A DNA stretch of 64,000 nucleotides. Source: Methylobacterium durans (GTDB taxonomy: Bacteria > Pseudomonadota > Alphaproteobacteria > Rhizobiales > Beijerinckiaceae). Location: NCBI RefSeq assembly GCF_003173715.1, contig NZ_CP029550.1, positions 744,001 through 808,000 of the forward strand. Direction: 5' to 3'. This document shows, piece by piece, positions 26,764 to 35,881 of the stretch. The notes below the pieces were generated by a model. It made no database searches. It saw only the letters and a list, made by a program, of their open reading frames with translations, and had not been told where the DNA came from. The position numbers were made by a program, and so were the translations under genes. The stretch's first letter is position 1. The number at the start of each line of letters is the position of its first letter.

Positions 26764-28041
26764 ATGAGGCCCATGAAGGCGCACGGTGACGCGCACGAGA
26801 TCCCGCCGCCGCCGCGCAAGGGTCCGTTCATCCTGGTCGGGCTCGTGGCCCTCGGCCTCCTCGGCTGGGGCGGATACGGTCATTGGCAGCAGCGGGCAGC
26901 GGCCACCGAGACGCAGCGCAGGACGAAGGACTTCGTGCCCCGCCTTCGCACGATCGCGGTCGAGCGGTCCGACAAGCCCGTCGACCTCACGCTGCCCGGC
27001 GAGACCCAGGCCTTCGCCAAGGCGGCGATCTCGGCGCGGGCCACCGGCTACATCGCCGAGCGGCGCGTCGACATCGGCACCCGCGTCAAGGCCGGAGACA
27101 TCCTCCTGAAGGTCGCGGCGCCCGATCTCGACCAGCAGCTCGCCCAGGCCGAGGCGCAGCTCGGGCAGCTCGAGGCACAGCTCCTTCAAGCGCGGGCGAT
27201 GGTCGATCAGGCCCGCGCCAACGTGAACCTCGCCAACGTCACGAACAGCCGCACCTCGACCCTCGCGGTCCAGGGCTGGGCCTCGAAGCAGAATGCCGAC
27301 ACCTCTCAGGCCGGGGTGCTGAGCCAGGCGGCCAACCTCGCCTCGGCCGAGGCAGGCGTGAAGGTGGCGGAGGCCAACATCAAGGCGCAGGGCGCGACCG
27401 TCGATCGCCTCAAGGCGCTGACGGGCTTCAAGGACGTGGTCGCCCCCTTCGACGGCGTGGTGACGACCCGCAGCGTCGATGTCGGCGATCTCGTGAAGGC
27501 GGACGGTGGCGGCACACCGCTCCTGACGATGGACAGGGACGACATCCTGCGCATCTCGGTCAACGTGCCCCAGAACGCCGCTGTCGGCGTGGCGCCCGGC
27601 GTCGAGGCCTCGATCCGCGTGCCGCAGATGCCCGACCGCACCTTCGTCGGGCGGGTCGAGCGCTCGTCGGTGGCACTGCTCAGCGCCTCGCGGACCCTGA
27701 CGACCCAGGTCGATGTGCCGAATCCGGAGGGAACGCTGCGCGCCGGCCTCTACGTCTACGTGACGCTCAAGATCCCGCGGCCCGAGCCCGCCATGATCGT
27801 CCCCGCCGAGGCCCTCGTCTTCAACCAGGGCGGCACGCAGGTGGCGGTGGCCCGCGACGACGGCCGGGCCGAGTGGCGCAAGGTGCATATCCGGCGCGAT
27901 TTCGGCCGGAGCGTCGAGCTCGACCAGGGGCTGTCCGGCCACGAGCGTGTTGTGCTGAGCCCGCCGGCCGATCTCCTCGACGGCCAGCCGATCGAGCGGG
28001 AGCCGGACGGGCGCAACGCGGTGCAGGCCGCCTCCCGCTGA
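26764..28041 (+). CDS. RND-type efflux periplasmic adaptor (membrane fusion protein)
   Basis: Membrane-fusion protein of 425 residues that would link an inner-membrane pump to an outer-membrane channel. A single N-terminal helix (about 20-37) anchors it. The biotinyl-lipoyl halves flank a coiled-coil hairpin: A-R-A-T-G-Y-I-A-E-R-R-V-D-I-G-T-R-V-K-A (about 92-112) and P-F-D-G-V-V-T-T-R-S-V-D-V-G-D-L (about 227-243), with Q-L-A-Q-A-E-A-Q-L-G-Q-L-E-A between. Beta-barrel and membrane-proximal domains follow. The neighbouring gene is a cupredoxin, not a pump, so its partner pump must be encoded elsewhere. In-frame ATG codons at 26764 and 26773 are both possible starts. Confidence 0.9.
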   Translation: MRPMKAHGDAHEIPPPPRKGPFILVGLVALGLLGWGGYGHWQQRAAATETQRRTKDFVPRLRTIAVERSDKPVDLTLPGETQAFAKAAISARATGYIAERRVDIGTRVKAGDILLKVAAPDLDQQLAQAEAQLGQLEAQLLQARAMVDQARANVNLANVTNSRTSTLAVQGWASKQNADTSQAGVLSQAANLASAEAGVKVAEANIKAQGATVDRLKALTGFKDVVAPFDGVVTTRSVDVGDLVKADGGGTPLLTMDRDDILRISVNVPQNAAVGVAPGVEASIRVPQMPDRTFVGRVERSSVALLSASRTLTTQVDVPNPEGTLRAGLYVYVTLKIPRPEPAMIVPAEALVFNQGGTQVAVARDDGRAEWRKVHIRRDFGRSVELDQGLSGHERVVLSPPADLLDGQPIEREPDGRNAVQAASR

Positions 28042-28059
28042 GCGCGGGGCCAGGGCGCC

Positions 28060-28440
28060 TCAATTCACCCGGACGTTGAGCTTCATCTTCGGGTGAATGC
28101 CGCAGAGCACCTGGAACATACCCGTCTGCGGGAAGGTCACCGCCGTGCGGCTGCCCGGGACCTGATCGCCCGAATCGTAGCTGAACGCCTCCGATTCCAC
28201 GTAGAGGTGGTGGAGGAGGTCGCTGTCGTCGTTGACGATCACGACGGTCTCGCCCCGCTGGATCGTCAGGCTGCCGGGCTGGAAGGCGCGGCCCTTCTGC
28301 GACACGAGGTGCCCGGTCGCCTGGACGCCGGTGACGAGGAGCGCGCCCGTCAGGCATCCCGCAGCGAGCGCGGCTCCGAGGGTCAGGACGAGGCGTCGCG
28401 ACAGGCCGGGAAGCGCGGGCAGGTGGAGGGCGGCGTGCAT
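28060..28440 (-). CDS. Membrane-anchored cupredoxin (plastocyanin-like)
   Basis: Small copper protein of 126 residues. An N-terminal hydrophobic stretch (about 16-38) acts as signal or anchor, sending the domain to the periplasm. Type 1 copper ligands are all present: His77 or His78 (L-L-H-H-L-Y-V), Cys113, His116 and Met119 in C-G-I-H-P-K-M. The spacing Cys-x-x-His-x-x-Met is the short-loop form seen in plastocyanin- and methylamine-utilization-type proteins. It probably transfers electrons or handles copper; its redox partner is not evident. It converges on the adaptor gene, with 18 bp between. Confidence 0.88.
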   Translation of the reverse strand: MHAALHLPALPGLSRRLVLTLGAALAAGCLTGALLVTGVQATGHLVSQKGRAFQPGSLTIQRGETVVIVNDDSDLLHHLYVESEAFSYDSGDQVPGSRTAVTFPQTGMFQVLCGIHPKMKLNVRVN

Positions 28441-28636
28441 GGCAATCTCCGGCGGATGCCGTCGCGCCAGAGAGCCCGAAAAGTCTTAACAAATTCCCGA
28501 AGCGCTCGGTGCAGGGCGGGGATTGGCGAGCGCGGACCGGGAGATCGGTACGAATTCGTCCCCTGTGGGCTAAGTACGTCTTAACATGTGGGGCCTAGCC
28601 TTCGGGGTATCCGAGGGAGAGTGCAGCTTCGATCCG

Positions 28637-31507
28637 ATGCGACGGGACCGCACAAAACCGTGGCAGGGGCCGGCATCGGCAGCGCTGCCGCGGCGCATGT
28701 CAGTTCAGGTCGCCTCCATCCGCGGCCGGATCTTCGTCGCCTTCCTGATCATGAGCCTGATCACCGCGGCGCTCGGCATCTTCGCGACGCTCGGGATTCG
28801 GCAGGCGGGCGACCTCGTCCAGCGCACCTACGACCAGTCCCTGATGTCGATCAACTACGCGCGGGCGGCCGCGGCGGATTTCGCCAAGATGCGCGCCGCC
28901 TTCGCGCGACGCGCGCTCGCGACAGATCCGGCGGCGCGGGCCAAGCTCGACGAGGAGATCGCGGAGCTCCTCACGACGCTGCTCGAGGATCTCACCATCG
29001 CGGTCGAGCGCTCCCAGTCCGACCGCGCGGCGCGCGCGGGCATCGGCGTGCAGGCGGCCGTGCAGAACTGGGACGAGATCCGGCGCGGGCTCGACGCCGC
29101 CATCAGCGCCGGCCCGGCCTGGGAAGCCCTCGACCGGCAGGCGGCGGCGGTCGACGGCCAGATCGACATCCTGGTGAACTACACGGCGGGCGACGGCTTC
29201 ACCTATCGGCAGACCGCCCGCACGATCGTGGCGGACGAGATCCGCTTCTACGCCGTCGCGACGTTCGTCGCCCTCCTGCTCTCCGGGCTCGTCGCGTGGT
29301 TCCTGAACCGGCGCATCATCGGCCCGGTGGCGGCGGCCTCGGCGGTGGCCGAGCGGATCGCCGCGGGCCGCCTCGACGACGCCGTGCCGGTCGGCGGCCG
29401 CGACGAACTCGGCGCGCTCCTGCGCGCGATGGCGACGATGCGCGACAACATCCGCGCCATGATGGAGCGCGAGGTGAGCCAACGCCGCTCGGCGCAGGTC
29501 CTGCTCGCCGACGCCCTGGAGAGCTCCCGCGAGGGCGTCGTGGTGGTGGACGCGGAAGGCCGCATCGCGCTCGCCAACGCGCAGGCCGCGGATTTCTTCG
29601 ACGGGGCCTCCGGTCAGATCGCCTGCGGCACCCCTGTGGCGGGGCTGCCCGAGCGCGGCGCGGACCCGGCCGCCTCCGTCCTCGACGATGCCCGGAGCCT
29701 GGCGCAGGGCGGCGAGATCCGCCTCGCCGACGGGCGCTGGCTCCGGGTCAGCCGCAGCGCCACGCGCGAGGGCGGCTTCGTGGCGGTGTGCAGCGACATC
29801 AGCGTGCTGAAGGAGCAGGAAGCCCGCCTCACGCAGACGAACCTGCGCCTCGATGCGGCCCTCGACAACATGTCTCAGGGCCTGTGCCTCTACGACGCGG
29901 AGCACCGCCTGATGGTGGTCAACCGGCGCTACTACGAGATCTACGACCTCGCGCCGGGCTCGCTCGCCGTCGGCATGAGCGCCACCGAGGTCATCGGCGT
30001 CTGCCTCGCGGCCGGCAACCATCCGGGGCGCAGCCTTGCGGACCTCCTCGCCGAGGGCGCGGATTCGGTCGGCAAGCCGCACCATCGCCTCGTGCAGGAG
30101 CTCGGGGACGGCCGCCTCGTCGCCATCGAGACCCGGGTGACCGCGCATGGCGGCCTCGTCGCGACCTACGAGGACGTGACCGAACGGCGCCTCGCCGAGG
30201 AGCGGATCGCCTTCATGGCCCGCCATGACGCCCTCACCGAATTGCCCAACCGAGTGCTGCTCGGCGAGCAGATCGAGATGGCGATCGCCCAGGCCGGGCG
30301 CGAGGGCGGCTTCGCGGTGCTCTGCCTCGACCTCGACGATTTCAAGCCGGTCAACGACACCCTCGGCCACGCCGCCGGCGACGAGCTCATCCGCGCCGTC
30401 GCGCACCGGCTCTCCGCCTGCGTACGCGAGATCGACACCGTCGCCCGCCTCGGCGGGGACGAGTTCGCCGTGATCCAGCGCGGGATCGAGCGGCCCGAGG
30501 ACGTGGGCGTGCTGGCGCGCCGCATCGTCGACGTCCTGAGCGCCCCCTACGCCCTCTCCGAACACACCGTCTCGATCGGGGTCAGCATCGGCATCTCGCT
30601 GGCGCCCGGCGACGGCATGCTCTGCGAGAAGCTCCTCAAGCACGCCGACGTCGCCCTCGACCGGGCGAAGGCCGAGGCGCGCGGCTCCTTCCGCTTCTTC
30701 GAGCCGGAGATGGACGCGCGGCTGCAGGCCCGCCGGGAACTGGAGCGCGACCTTCGCGAGGCTGTGGCGGACGAGGCGTTCGAGCTACATTACCAGCCGA
30801 TCTACGATCTGTCCGTCGAGCGCGTCTGCGGCTTCGAGGCCCTGCTCCGCTGGAAGCACCCGAAGCGGGGCACCGTCTCGCCGGCGGAGTTCATCCCGCT
30901 CGCCGAGGAGCTGGGGCTGATCATCCCGCTCGGGGAGTGGGTGCTGCGGGCCGCCTGCCGGCAGGCGAGCGCGTGGCCCGACGAGCTGAAGGTCGCGGTC
31001 AACGTGTCGGCGGTGCAATTCACCTCGGCCCGGCTGATCACCGCCGTCCGCGAGGCGCTCCAGACGGCCGGCCTGCCAGGGCGCCGCCTCGAGCTCGAGA
31101 TCACCGAATCGGTTCTCGTCGCGAATCCGGGCTCCACGACCGCCATCCTGCACAGCCTGAAGAGCCTGGGCGTGCGCGTCTCGATGGACGATTTCGGGAC
31201 CGGCTACTCCTCGCTCAGCTACCTCCGCAGCTTCCCCTTCGACAAGATCAAGATCGACCAGTCCTTCGTGCGCGACCTCAACGCCTCCGAGGGCTCGGGC
31301 TACATCGTGCGGGCGGTGATCGGTCTCGGTGCCAGCCTCGGCATGACGACGACGGCCGAGGGCGTCGAGACCCCGGACCAGCTTCAGCGCCTTCGGGCGG
31401 AGGGCTGCGACGAGGTGCAGGGCTACCTGATCAGCCGCCCCGTCCCGGCCGGCGACCTGCCCGCCCTCCTCCGCCGCTTGAACGGAGAGCGGCGCGCCAT
31501 CGCGTGA
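28637..31507 (+). CDS. GGDEF-EAL cyclic-di-GMP signalling protein with HAMP and PAS domains
   Basis: Multi-domain inner-membrane protein of about 956 residues. TM1 (I-F-V-A-F-L-I-M-S-L-I-T-A-A-L-G-I-F) and TM2 (F-Y-A-V-A-T-F-V-A-L-L-L-S-G-L) flank a periplasmic helical sensor; then a HAMP, two PAS regions, a GGDEF domain with intact R-L-G-G-D-E-F-A-V-I and an EAL domain with E-A-L-L-R-W and D-D-F-G-T-G-Y-S-S-L-S-Y-L. Both active-site motifs look complete, so it could make and break c-di-GMP, probably switched by PAS signals. The ATG at 28637 has GAGGGAGAG 15 bp upstream; ATG at 28697 starts just before the TM1 region and is the main alternative, 28586 less likely. Confidence 0.9.
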   Translation: MRRDRTKPWQGPASAALPRRMSVQVASIRGRIFVAFLIMSLITAALGIFATLGIRQAGDLVQRTYDQSLMSINYARAAAADFAKMRAAFARRALATDPAARAKLDEEIAELLTTLLEDLTIAVERSQSDRAARAGIGVQAAVQNWDEIRRGLDAAISAGPAWEALDRQAAAVDGQIDILVNYTAGDGFTYRQTARTIVADEIRFYAVATFVALLLSGLVAWFLNRRIIGPVAAASAVAERIAAGRLDDAVPVGGRDELGALLRAMATMRDNIRAMMEREVSQRRSAQVLLADALESSREGVVVVDAEGRIALANAQAADFFDGASGQIACGTPVAGLPERGADPAASVLDDARSLAQGGEIRLADGRWLRVSRSATREGGFVAVCSDISVLKEQEARLTQTNLRLDAALDNMSQGLCLYDAEHRLMVVNRRYYEIYDLAPGSLAVGMSATEVIGVCLAAGNHPGRSLADLLAEGADSVGKPHHRLVQELGDGRLVAIETRVTAHGGLVATYEDVTERRLAEERIAFMARHDALTELPNRVLLGEQIEMAIAQAGREGGFAVLCLDLDDFKPVNDTLGHAAGDELIRAVAHRLSACVREIDTVARLGGDEFAVIQRGIERPEDVGVLARRIVDVLSAPYALSEHTVSIGVSIGISLAPGDGMLCEKLLKHADVALDRAKAEARGSFRFFEPEMDARLQARRELERDLREAVADEAFELHYQPIYDLSVERVCGFEALLRWKHPKRGTVSPAEFIPLAEELGLIIPLGEWVLRAACRQASAWPDELKVAVNVSAVQFTSARLITAVREALQTAGLPGRRLELEITESVLVANPGSTTAILHSLKSLGVRVSMDDFGTGYSSLSYLRSFPFDKIKIDQSFVRDLNASEGSGYIVRAVIGLGASLGMTTTAEGVETPDQLQRLRAEGCDEVQGYLISRPVPAGDLPALLRRLNGERRAIA

Positions 31508-31641
31508 GGGGCGGCCCCTTCCACCTTGTGGACCGAAGGATTCACACGTCGTTCCGGGGATGTCTCGGCGCTGGGATGAGGAGCGCAGGTCCCCTCTCCC
31601 GTTCGGGAAAGATGGCCCCTCGGATCTCCCGTCCGGACGGT

Positions 31642-32916
31642 TCAGACCACCCGCCTCAGGTGCGGCACGGTCGCGGTCTTGCCCGCCATCTCGCGGATGA
31701 AGGCGGCGATCCGCGGTGCGATCACGGCGCGGTAGCGCTTGCCGTTGAAGACGCCGTAATGCCCGACGCCTGTCTGCAGATGGTAGGCCTTGCGCGCCTC
31801 GGGCAGGTTCGGCGTCAGGTCGAGGGCGGCGCGGGTCTGGCCGACGCCGGAAATGTCGTCGTTCTCGCCCTCGACCGCGAGGATCGCGCAGCGCCGGATC
31901 GCGGAGAGGTCCACCGGCGCGCCCCGATGCATCATCGTGCCCTGCGGCAGGGCGTGGTCGACGAAGACCGTGCGCACGGTCTGCAGGTAGAATTCCGCCG
32001 TGAGGTCCATCACGGCTAGGTACTCGTCGTAGAACTCGCGGTGCTTCTCGGCCGAGTCGCCGTCGCCCTTCACCAAGTGGTCGAACATGTCGGCATGGGC
32101 CGTGACGTGCCTGTCGAGGTTCATCGCCATGAAGCCGGACAGCTGGAAGAAGCCTGGATAGACGCGGCGCCACGCGCCCGGGTAGATCGGCGGCACGAAG
32201 GTGATGCAGTTGCGTTCGAACCAGCCGGCGCCGCGCTCCTGGGCCAGGCAATTCACCGCCGTCGGCGAGCGGCGGGTGTCGATCGGCCCGCCCATCAGCG
32301 TGATCGAGACCGGCAGGCCGGGGCTGTTCTGCGCCTCCATGACCGCGACCGCCGCGATGACCGGCACCGCAGGCTGGCAGACCGCCATCACGTGCAGGTC
32401 CGGACCGAGATCGCGGAACATCTCCATCAGGTAGTCGATGTAGGTGTCGAGGTCGAAGCCGCCGGCGGTGAGCGGCACCATCCGGGCATCCGTCCAGTCG
32501 GTGATGTAGACTTCGTGGCTCGGCAGCATCGCCTCGACGGTGCCGCGCAGGAGCGTCGCGTAGTGGCCGGACATCGGCGCGACGATCAAGAGCTTCGGCT
32601 GCGGCTCCGCCGGGCGGCGCAGGAAGCCCCGGTCGAAGGCGATGACCCGGCAGAACGGCCGCTCCCAGACGATCCGCTCCGTGACCGGCACGCGCTCGCC
32701 CTCGACGACCGTCTCGTCGAGCCCGAAGGCGGGCTTGCCGTAGCGGCGTGTCACCCGCTCGAACATCTCGCAGCCGGCTGCGATGGAGCGGGCGTAGGGC
32801 GTGTAGGCGGCCGGGTTGCCCGGGTGGCGCAGGCTGTGGCGCGTCACGTCGGCGGCGACGCGGGCAGGCGACAGCATCAGGCGGGCGCCCTCGTACCAGA
32901 AATATGCGAGGTCCAT
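31642..32916 (-). CDS. phaZ: Intracellular polyhydroxyalkanoate depolymerase
   Basis: Enzyme that mobilises stored polyhydroxybutyrate granules, 424 residues, close to the usual size for the rhizobial PhaZ group. It begins M-D-L-A-Y-F-W-Y-E-G-A-R-L at 32916 after an AGGGACGAC ribosome-binding site; the frame extends upstream to 32958 but that start is weak. The alpha/beta-hydrolase fold shows the nucleophile position as Cys rather than Ser in A-V-C-Q-P-A-V-P (about 183), as is typical for intracellular PHB depolymerases, with an Asp near E-G-E-N-D-D-I-S (about 355) and His in T-G-V-G-H-Y-G-V-F-N-G. No other pha gene is in the window. Confidence 0.92.
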   Translation of the reverse strand: MDLAYFWYEGARLMLSPARVAADVTRHSLRHPGNPAAYTPYARSIAAGCEMFERVTRRYGKPAFGLDETVVEGERVPVTERIVWERPFCRVIAFDRGFLRRPAEPQPKLLIVAPMSGHYATLLRGTVEAMLPSHEVYITDWTDARMVPLTAGGFDLDTYIDYLMEMFRDLGPDLHVMAVCQPAVPVIAAVAVMEAQNSPGLPVSITLMGGPIDTRRSPTAVNCLAQERGAGWFERNCITFVPPIYPGAWRRVYPGFFQLSGFMAMNLDRHVTAHADMFDHLVKGDGDSAEKHREFYDEYLAVMDLTAEFYLQTVRTVFVDHALPQGTMMHRGAPVDLSAIRRCAILAVEGENDDISGVGQTRAALDLTPNLPEARKAYHLQTGVGHYGVFNGKRYRAVIAPRIAAFIREMAGKTATVPHLRRVV

Positions 32917-33076
32917 GACCGTCGTCCCTGCCGCGCGTCGCGCGACCCCGTCGCGCACCCCCGTGCCACGCCTTCGGCAACGGAAGGGGAGCCTACACGT
33001 TCCTGGATGAATCGTCGCATAACGACGTGCGGGGCGCCCTGGACGGTGCGATGCCCGGCCCTATCGTTTCCACGCG

Positions 33077-34459
33077 ATGTCCGACACGAGTACGAGCGGA
33101 TTCGTCCGCGACGCCCGCCATCTCCGACTCGACACCTTCGTGCGCCTGCGCTGGCTCGCGATCACCGGCCAGAGCGCGGCCGTGGTCGGCGCGCAGTTCG
33201 GGCTCGGATTGGCGCTGCCATTCGGCTGGTGCTTCCTCGTCATCGCGGCCTCGTCCTGGCTGAATCTGGCGCTGCGCATCCGGTTTCCGGCGAGCTACCG
33301 GCTCAGCGACGATTCCGCGGCCTTGCTGCTCGCCTTCGACATCATCCAGCTCGCCGCCCTCCTGTTCCTGACGGGGGGCCTGCAGAACCCGTTCTCCCTG
33401 CTGTTCCTGGCCCCCGTGCTGATCTCGGCGACCGCGCTGCCGCCGGAGCGGACGCTCGCGCTCGGGCTCCTCGCGATCGGCCTCGCGACGCTGCTCGCCC
33501 TCGTCCACCGCCCCCTGCCCTGGTTCGCGGATGGGCGGATCGAGCTTCCGTTCCTCTACATCTCCGGCGTCTGGACCGCGATCCTGCTCGGAACCGCCTT
33601 CACTGGTGTCTACGCGTGGCGGGTCGCCGAGGAAACGCGCCAGCTCGCCCAGGCGCTCGCGGCGACCGAGCTAGTCCTCGCCCGCGAGCAGCACCTGTCG
33701 CAGCTCGACGGCCTCGCTGCAGCGGCCGCCCACGAGCTCGGCACGCCGCTCGGCACCATCATGGTCGTCACGAAGGAACTCGTGCGCCAGCTCGGGCCGA
33801 ACGCCTCGCCGGGCGTGGCGGAGGACCTGCACCTGCTCCGCGAGCAGGTCGACCGCTGCCGCGGCATCCTGCAGAAGCTCACCTCGCTCGATAGCGACGA
33901 GACCGGCTTCCTGGCGACCGTCACCTTCAGCCACCTCGTCGAGGAGCTCGCCGCGCCCCAGCGCTCCCTCGGGATCGACCTCGCGGTGTCCAGCCAAGGC
34001 GACGGGCCCGAGCCCGTCTGCCGGCGCAACCCCGGCGTCATGTTCGGACTTGCCAACATCGTCGACAACGCGGTCGACTTCGCGGATGCCCGCGTCGTCA
34101 TCGAGGCCCGCTGGACCCTCGACCGCGTCTCGCTGGAGATCCGCGACGACGGTCCGGGCTTCTCCAGCGAGGTGCTGCTGCGGGCGGGCGAGCCCTACGT
34201 GACCACGCGCAGTCCCGAGCGGCCGGTTCAGGGCGACACCGTCGGCGCCGGCCTCGGCCTCGGCCTGTTCATCGCCAAGACCCTGATCGAGCGCTCGGGT
34301 GCGCAGCTGACCCTGTCGAACGCCTCCGCGCCGGGCACGACCGGCGCGGCCGTCCGCGTGTCCTGGGCACGCCACATCTTCGAGCGCGGTGCAGCCCCCC
34401 GACTCGTCCCGGAAGTTGCAGCCGAACCCCTAACGGAACCCAGCGTGACACCTATATAA
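33077..34459 (+). CDS. regB: Redox-sensing histidine kinase RegB/ActS/PrrB
   Basis: Membrane sensor kinase of 460 residues that controls energy and carbon genes in response to redox state. About six transmembrane helices fill residues 20-180, with the family ubiquinone-site motif G-G-L-Q-N-P-F at 100-106. His219 in A-A-A-A-H-E-L-G-T-P-L-G is the phosphorylation site. Cys261 in Q-V-D-R-C-R-G-I-L matches the redox-active cysteine of RegB kinases. The ATPase domain has N-box N-I-V-D-N-A-V-D-F-A, D-D-G-P-G-F and G-L-G-L-G-L-F-I. regA follows 36 bp on and is the cognate regulator; the pair is likely co-transcribed. Known targets in relatives include respiration and nitrogen or carbon fixation genes. 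Confidence 0.94.
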   Translation: MSDTSTSGFVRDARHLRLDTFVRLRWLAITGQSAAVVGAQFGLGLALPFGWCFLVIAASSWLNLALRIRFPASYRLSDDSAALLLAFDIIQLAALLFLTGGLQNPFSLLFLAPVLISATALPPERTLALGLLAIGLATLLALVHRPLPWFADGRIELPFLYISGVWTAILLGTAFTGVYAWRVAEETRQLAQALAATELVLAREQHLSQLDGLAAAAAHELGTPLGTIMVVTKELVRQLGPNASPGVAEDLHLLREQVDRCRGILQKLTSLDSDETGFLATVTFSHLVEELAAPQRSLGIDLAVSSQGDGPEPVCRRNPGVMFGLANIVDNAVDFADARVVIEARWTLDRVSLEIRDDGPGFSSEVLLRAGEPYVTTRSPERPVQGDTVGAGLGLGLFIAKTLIERSGAQLTLSNASAPGTTGAAVRVSWARHIFERGAAPRLVPEVAAEPLTEPSVTPI

Positions 34460-34495
34460 ACCTCTGATCCACCACGACGAAACAAGGAGCGTCGC

Positions 34496-35098
34496 ATGCT
34501 GACGCAAACGGGGACCTCGGCGCCCGCGCCGGAGGGGGTGACTCTCTCGGAGAACGATCCGCTGGCGGCTTTCTCCGATCGCAGCCTCCTCATCGTGGAC
34601 GACGACAAGCCCTTCTCGACCCGCCTCGCCCGCGCCATGGAGGCCCGGGGCTACGCGGTGCAGGTCGCCGAGAGCGTGGCCGAGGGCGTCTCCGCCGTGG
34701 AGAGCCGGGCCCCGGCCTTCGCGGTCATCGACATGCGGCTCGCCGACGGCAACGGGCTCGACGTGATCGCGCGACTGAAGGAGCGCCGTCCGGAGGCCCG
34801 CGGCGTGATCCTGACGGGCTACGGCAACATCGCGACCGCCGTCACGGCCGTGAAGCTCGGGGCGTTCGACTACCTCGCCAAGCCCGCCGACGCCGACGAG
34901 ATCCACGGCACGCTGATGGCGCAGCCGGGGGAGCGGGCCGATCCGCCCGAAAATCCGATGTCGGCCGACCGCGTCCGCTGGGAGCACATCCAGCGCGTCT
35001 ACGAATTGTGCGGACGCAACGTCTCCGAGACGGCGCGGCGGCTCAACATGCACCGGCGCACGCTCCAGCGCATCCTCGCCAAGCGCGCGCCGCGCTGA
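34496..35098 (+). CDS. regA: Response regulator RegA/ActR/PrrA
   Basis: DNA-binding response regulator partner of RegB, 200 residues. The receiver domain has acidic residues at 35-37 (I-V-D-D-D-K), phospho-acceptor Asp79 (V-I-D-M-R-L-A-D-G-N-G) and Lys in Y-L-A-K-P. The C-terminal Fis-type helix-turn-helix (about 160-195) reads V-Y-E-L-C-G-R-N-V-S-E-T-A-R-R-L and L-Q-R-I-L, the almost invariant recognition helix of this family. AAGGAGCG lies upstream of the ATG at 34496. Same orientation as regB and immediately downstream. Confidence 0.95.
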   Translation: MLTQTGTSAPAPEGVTLSENDPLAAFSDRSLLIVDDDKPFSTRLARAMEARGYAVQVAESVAEGVSAVESRAPAFAVIDMRLADGNGLDVIARLKERRPEARGVILTGYGNIATAVTAVKLGAFDYLAKPADADEIHGTLMAQPGERADPPENPMSADRVRWEHIQRVYELCGRNVSETARRLNMHRRTLQRILAKRAPR

Positions 35099-35261
35099 GG
35101 ATCGCGGCGGGCCCGGGGCCCGCCGCGGTTCGGCTGCTCCTCCCCCGAAAGGAACGCGGCCCGGTTGCGCCCAGGGGAGCAATCGCGCTACTGCGCGGGA
35201 CCACCCTTCGGCTCGTTCGGACGTGGCTCGAACGTGGCATCGCGACGGGAAGCTTCTGCCA

Positions 35262-35495
35262 GTGAACACGCGCAACCTCATCACCATCGTGAGCATGATG
35301 GTGCTCGTCGGGACCGAGGTCTTCGCCGCGGCCATCGCGTCGGGCTGGGCGCTCGCCGGCCTGTTCGAGCTTGGCGACCGAGTCGGTCACGTCCTGATGG
35401 GCCTGTTCAGCCTGCTCGCCGCCTGGATCATGCTGCAGCTCTGGCGGCGCGCTGTCAGCATCGAACCGATCCGCCCGAGAGCCGTGCGGCGCTGA
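35262..35495 (+). CDS. Small two-helix membrane protein, function unknown
   Basis: I do not recognise a family. A GTG at 35262 with GGGAAG about 8 bp upstream gives 77 residues; an in-frame GTG at 35223 would add 13. Two hydrophobic segments are visible, about 6-30 (L-I-T-I-V-S-M-M-V-L-V-G-T-E-V-F-A-A-A-I) and about 42-60 (V-L-M-G-L-F-S-L-L-A-A-W-I-M-L), with a basic C-terminus (R-R-A-V), so it should be an inner-membrane protein. It lies between regA and purS. Coding is likely from hydrophobic pattern and codon use but the start is uncertain. Confidence 0.6.
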   Translation: MNTRNLITIVSMMVLVGTEVFAAAIASGWALAGLFELGDRVGHVLMGLFSLLAAWIMLQLWRRAVSIEPIRPRAVRR

Positions 35496-35641
35496 TCGCA
35501 GCCGCATCGCGAGGGGCGTGCGCGGCGGGCCCTCCCACCGAGCGCCCACGGGGCGGATGCGTGCCGCGCGCGGCGTCCGTTGCCACCGCATCGAATACCC
35601 CCTATCCGCTGTTCGCCCCGTCCCCAGGTGAGTCCCCGATC

Positions 35642-35881
35642 ATGAAAGCCCGCATCATCGTCACCCTGAAGACCGGTGTGCTGGATCCCCAGGGCAAGGC
35701 GATCGAGTCGGCGCTGAAATCCTTCGGCATCCAGGATGTCGGGGGCGTCCGGCAGGGCAAGGTCTTCGACATCGAGGTCGAGGGCACCGACCGGGCCGCC
35801 GCCGAGGCGACCCTGAAGACGGCCTGCGAGAAGCTTCTCGCGAACACGGTCGTCGAGAACTACGCGATCGAGATCGCCTGA
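35642..35881 (+). CDS. purS: Phosphoribosylformylglycinamidine synthase subunit PurS
   Basis: Small subunit of the three-part FGAM synthase (PurS-PurQ-PurL) of de novo purine synthesis, 79 residues. The pattern K-A-R-I-I-V-T-L-K-T-G-V-L-D-P-Q-G-K-A-I and V-R-Q-G-K-V-F-D-I-E-V-E matches the family. Its stop codon overlaps the purQ start by one base (TGATG), which implies translational coupling. purL is not in the window. Confidence 0.95.
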   Translation: MKARIIVTLKTGVLDPQGKAIESALKSFGIQDVGGVRQGKVFDIEVEGTDRAAAEATLKTACEKLLANTVVENYAIEIA

